Of a stretch of DNA of 5,203 nt, positions 4,541-5,203 are shown one piece after another. Source of the stretch: Dehalococcoidales bacterium (GTDB lineage: Bacteria > Chloroflexota > Dehalococcoidia > Dehalococcoidales > UBA2162); assembly GCA_020354275.1 (NCBI GenBank), contig CP070645.1, positions 93,401 through 98,603 of the forward strand. Direction: 5' to 3'. The translations under genes and the position numbers were made by a program. The notes beneath the pieces are model-generated. The model ran no database searches. It had not been told where the DNA came from and worked only from the letters and a program-made list of their open reading frames with translations. Position 1 is the first letter of the stretch. Each line of letters starts with the position of its first letter.

Positions 4541-5203
4541 TTGGCAGACGGTTCATTTTCGGGAGTTACCATAAACAGGTTGCGTCCCTATCAACGTGAG
4601 GTGGCTTTCAGCGTACTGGGTAGCGTGTTTGGCGGTAAGGGCATTACTTTCTCTGTTGAGATTGCTCGACAAGGGGGCAAGAATGAACTATCGGCTCAGA
4701 TGGAACTCCTGCTTTTGACCCTCTATATGAACCGGTCACAGAACCTGGTGAAGTGCTCACCTACTTTCAAGCCACAGGCAGTCATCTCGATGACCCGCTT
4801 GAAAGACAGGCTACATGATGCCGGCTTCGATGGTATCTGGGAGTCTGAGCTTGGCTATATCATCAGGCTGGGGAATGCCCGGGCGGTGTTCCTTTCTGCC
4901 GATGAGTCGGCCAGTGTGGTCGGACACTCAGCCCATATCCTGCTGGAGATAGATGAAGCGCAGGACGTCAGCCGCGAAAAATATACTAAAGAATTCAAAC
5001 CTATGGGGGCTACCAGCAACGTGACCACCGTCCACTACGGTACTACCTGGGATGATAGCACCCTGCTTGAGGAGATAAAGCAGACCAACTACGAGCTGGA
5101 AAGAAGGGATGGCATCAGACGGCACTTCCGTTATGACTGGCAGGAGGTTGCCCGGTATAACCGGGACTATCTGGCTTATGTGGAGGGCGAAAGGGAGCGC
5201 CTG
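4541..5203 (+). CDS. Phage terminase large subunit, N-terminal ATPase part (runs off the window)
   Basis: The first 221 residues are present and the frame is open to the window end. It begins with RLRPYQREVAFSVL (13-26), as in many large terminases. The ATPase signatures are in order: a variant Walker A, EIARQGGKNE (40-49); Walker B with catalytic acid, HILLEIDEAQDV (132-143); and a coupling-type motif, HYGTTWDD (165-172). This half drives DNA translocation into the procapsid; the nuclease half lies beyond 5203. No ATG is available near the start. TTG at 4541 is the best choice and TTG at 4580 is the alternative; AGGAAAG at 4524-4530 is a possible ribosome site. The gene sits 7 bp after the terS-like gene and is probably cotranscribed with it. 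Confidence 0.88.
   Translation, partial: MADGSFSGVTINRLRPYQREVAFSVLGSVFGGKGITFSVEIARQGGKNELSAQMELLLLTLYMNRSQNLVKCSPTFKPQAVISMTRLKDRLHDAGFDGIWESELGYIIRLGNARAVFLSADESASVVGHSAHILLEIDEAQDVSREKYTKEFKPMGATSNVTTVHYGTTWDDSTLLEEIKQTNYELERRDGIRRHFRYDWQEVARYNRDYLAYVEGERERL

Noticed and set aside
1..5203. CRISPR array, tRNA, rRNA or insertion sequence
   Set aside because: I saw no regularly spaced direct repeats, no cloverleaf-like sequence, no rRNA signature and no transposase or terminal inverted repeats.

Overview
The window looks like a bacterial chromosome segment that runs into phage-type packaging genes at its right end. The coding DNA has mid GC and the intergenic DNA is clearly AT-rich. Promoters are of the standard sigma-70 type, and TTG starts are frequent (MFS, RNase H and terminase genes). 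The overall protein style reminds me of Chloroflexota, possibly Dehalococcoidia from an environmental genome. That taxonomic guess comes from general impression and is not proven by anything here.

Left part (1-1012): the window opens in the C-terminus of a membrane-anchored protein (+). It is followed by a convergent gene for a small winged-helix DNA-binding protein (-). That regulator has a textbook promoter (TTGACA, 17 bp, TACTAT) with a palindromic operator at each end, which suggests tight autoregulation. A non-coding, AT-rich stretch of 379 bp follows and ends in a perfect consensus promoter (TTGACA, 17 bp, TATAAT) reading right.

Middle (1013-3918): this promoter drives a PadR-family repressor and, 41 bp after it, an MFS transporter, a typical self-regulated efflux operon. 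The gap between them is exactly a 14-codon mini-ORF that overlaps the padR stop (ATGA) and ends directly against the MFS start (TAATTG). Convergent to it, 4 bp away, is a two-gene leftward operon: a coiled-coil/C4 zinc-ribbon protein (DUF164 type) followed by an RNase HI. Its promoter lies so close to the start codon that the mRNA should be almost leaderless.

Right part (3919-5203): a rightward cluster begins behind a TATAAT box that overlaps a LexA/DinR-like palindrome. It encodes an unrecognised 52-residue basic protein, a probable terminase small subunit that overlaps it by 44 bp, and the N-terminal 221 residues of a terminase large subunit with visible Walker A, Walker B and coupling motifs. 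This looks like the left edge of a prophage, prophage remnant or gene-transfer-agent-like packaging cluster, with no integrase or tRNA at the visible junction.
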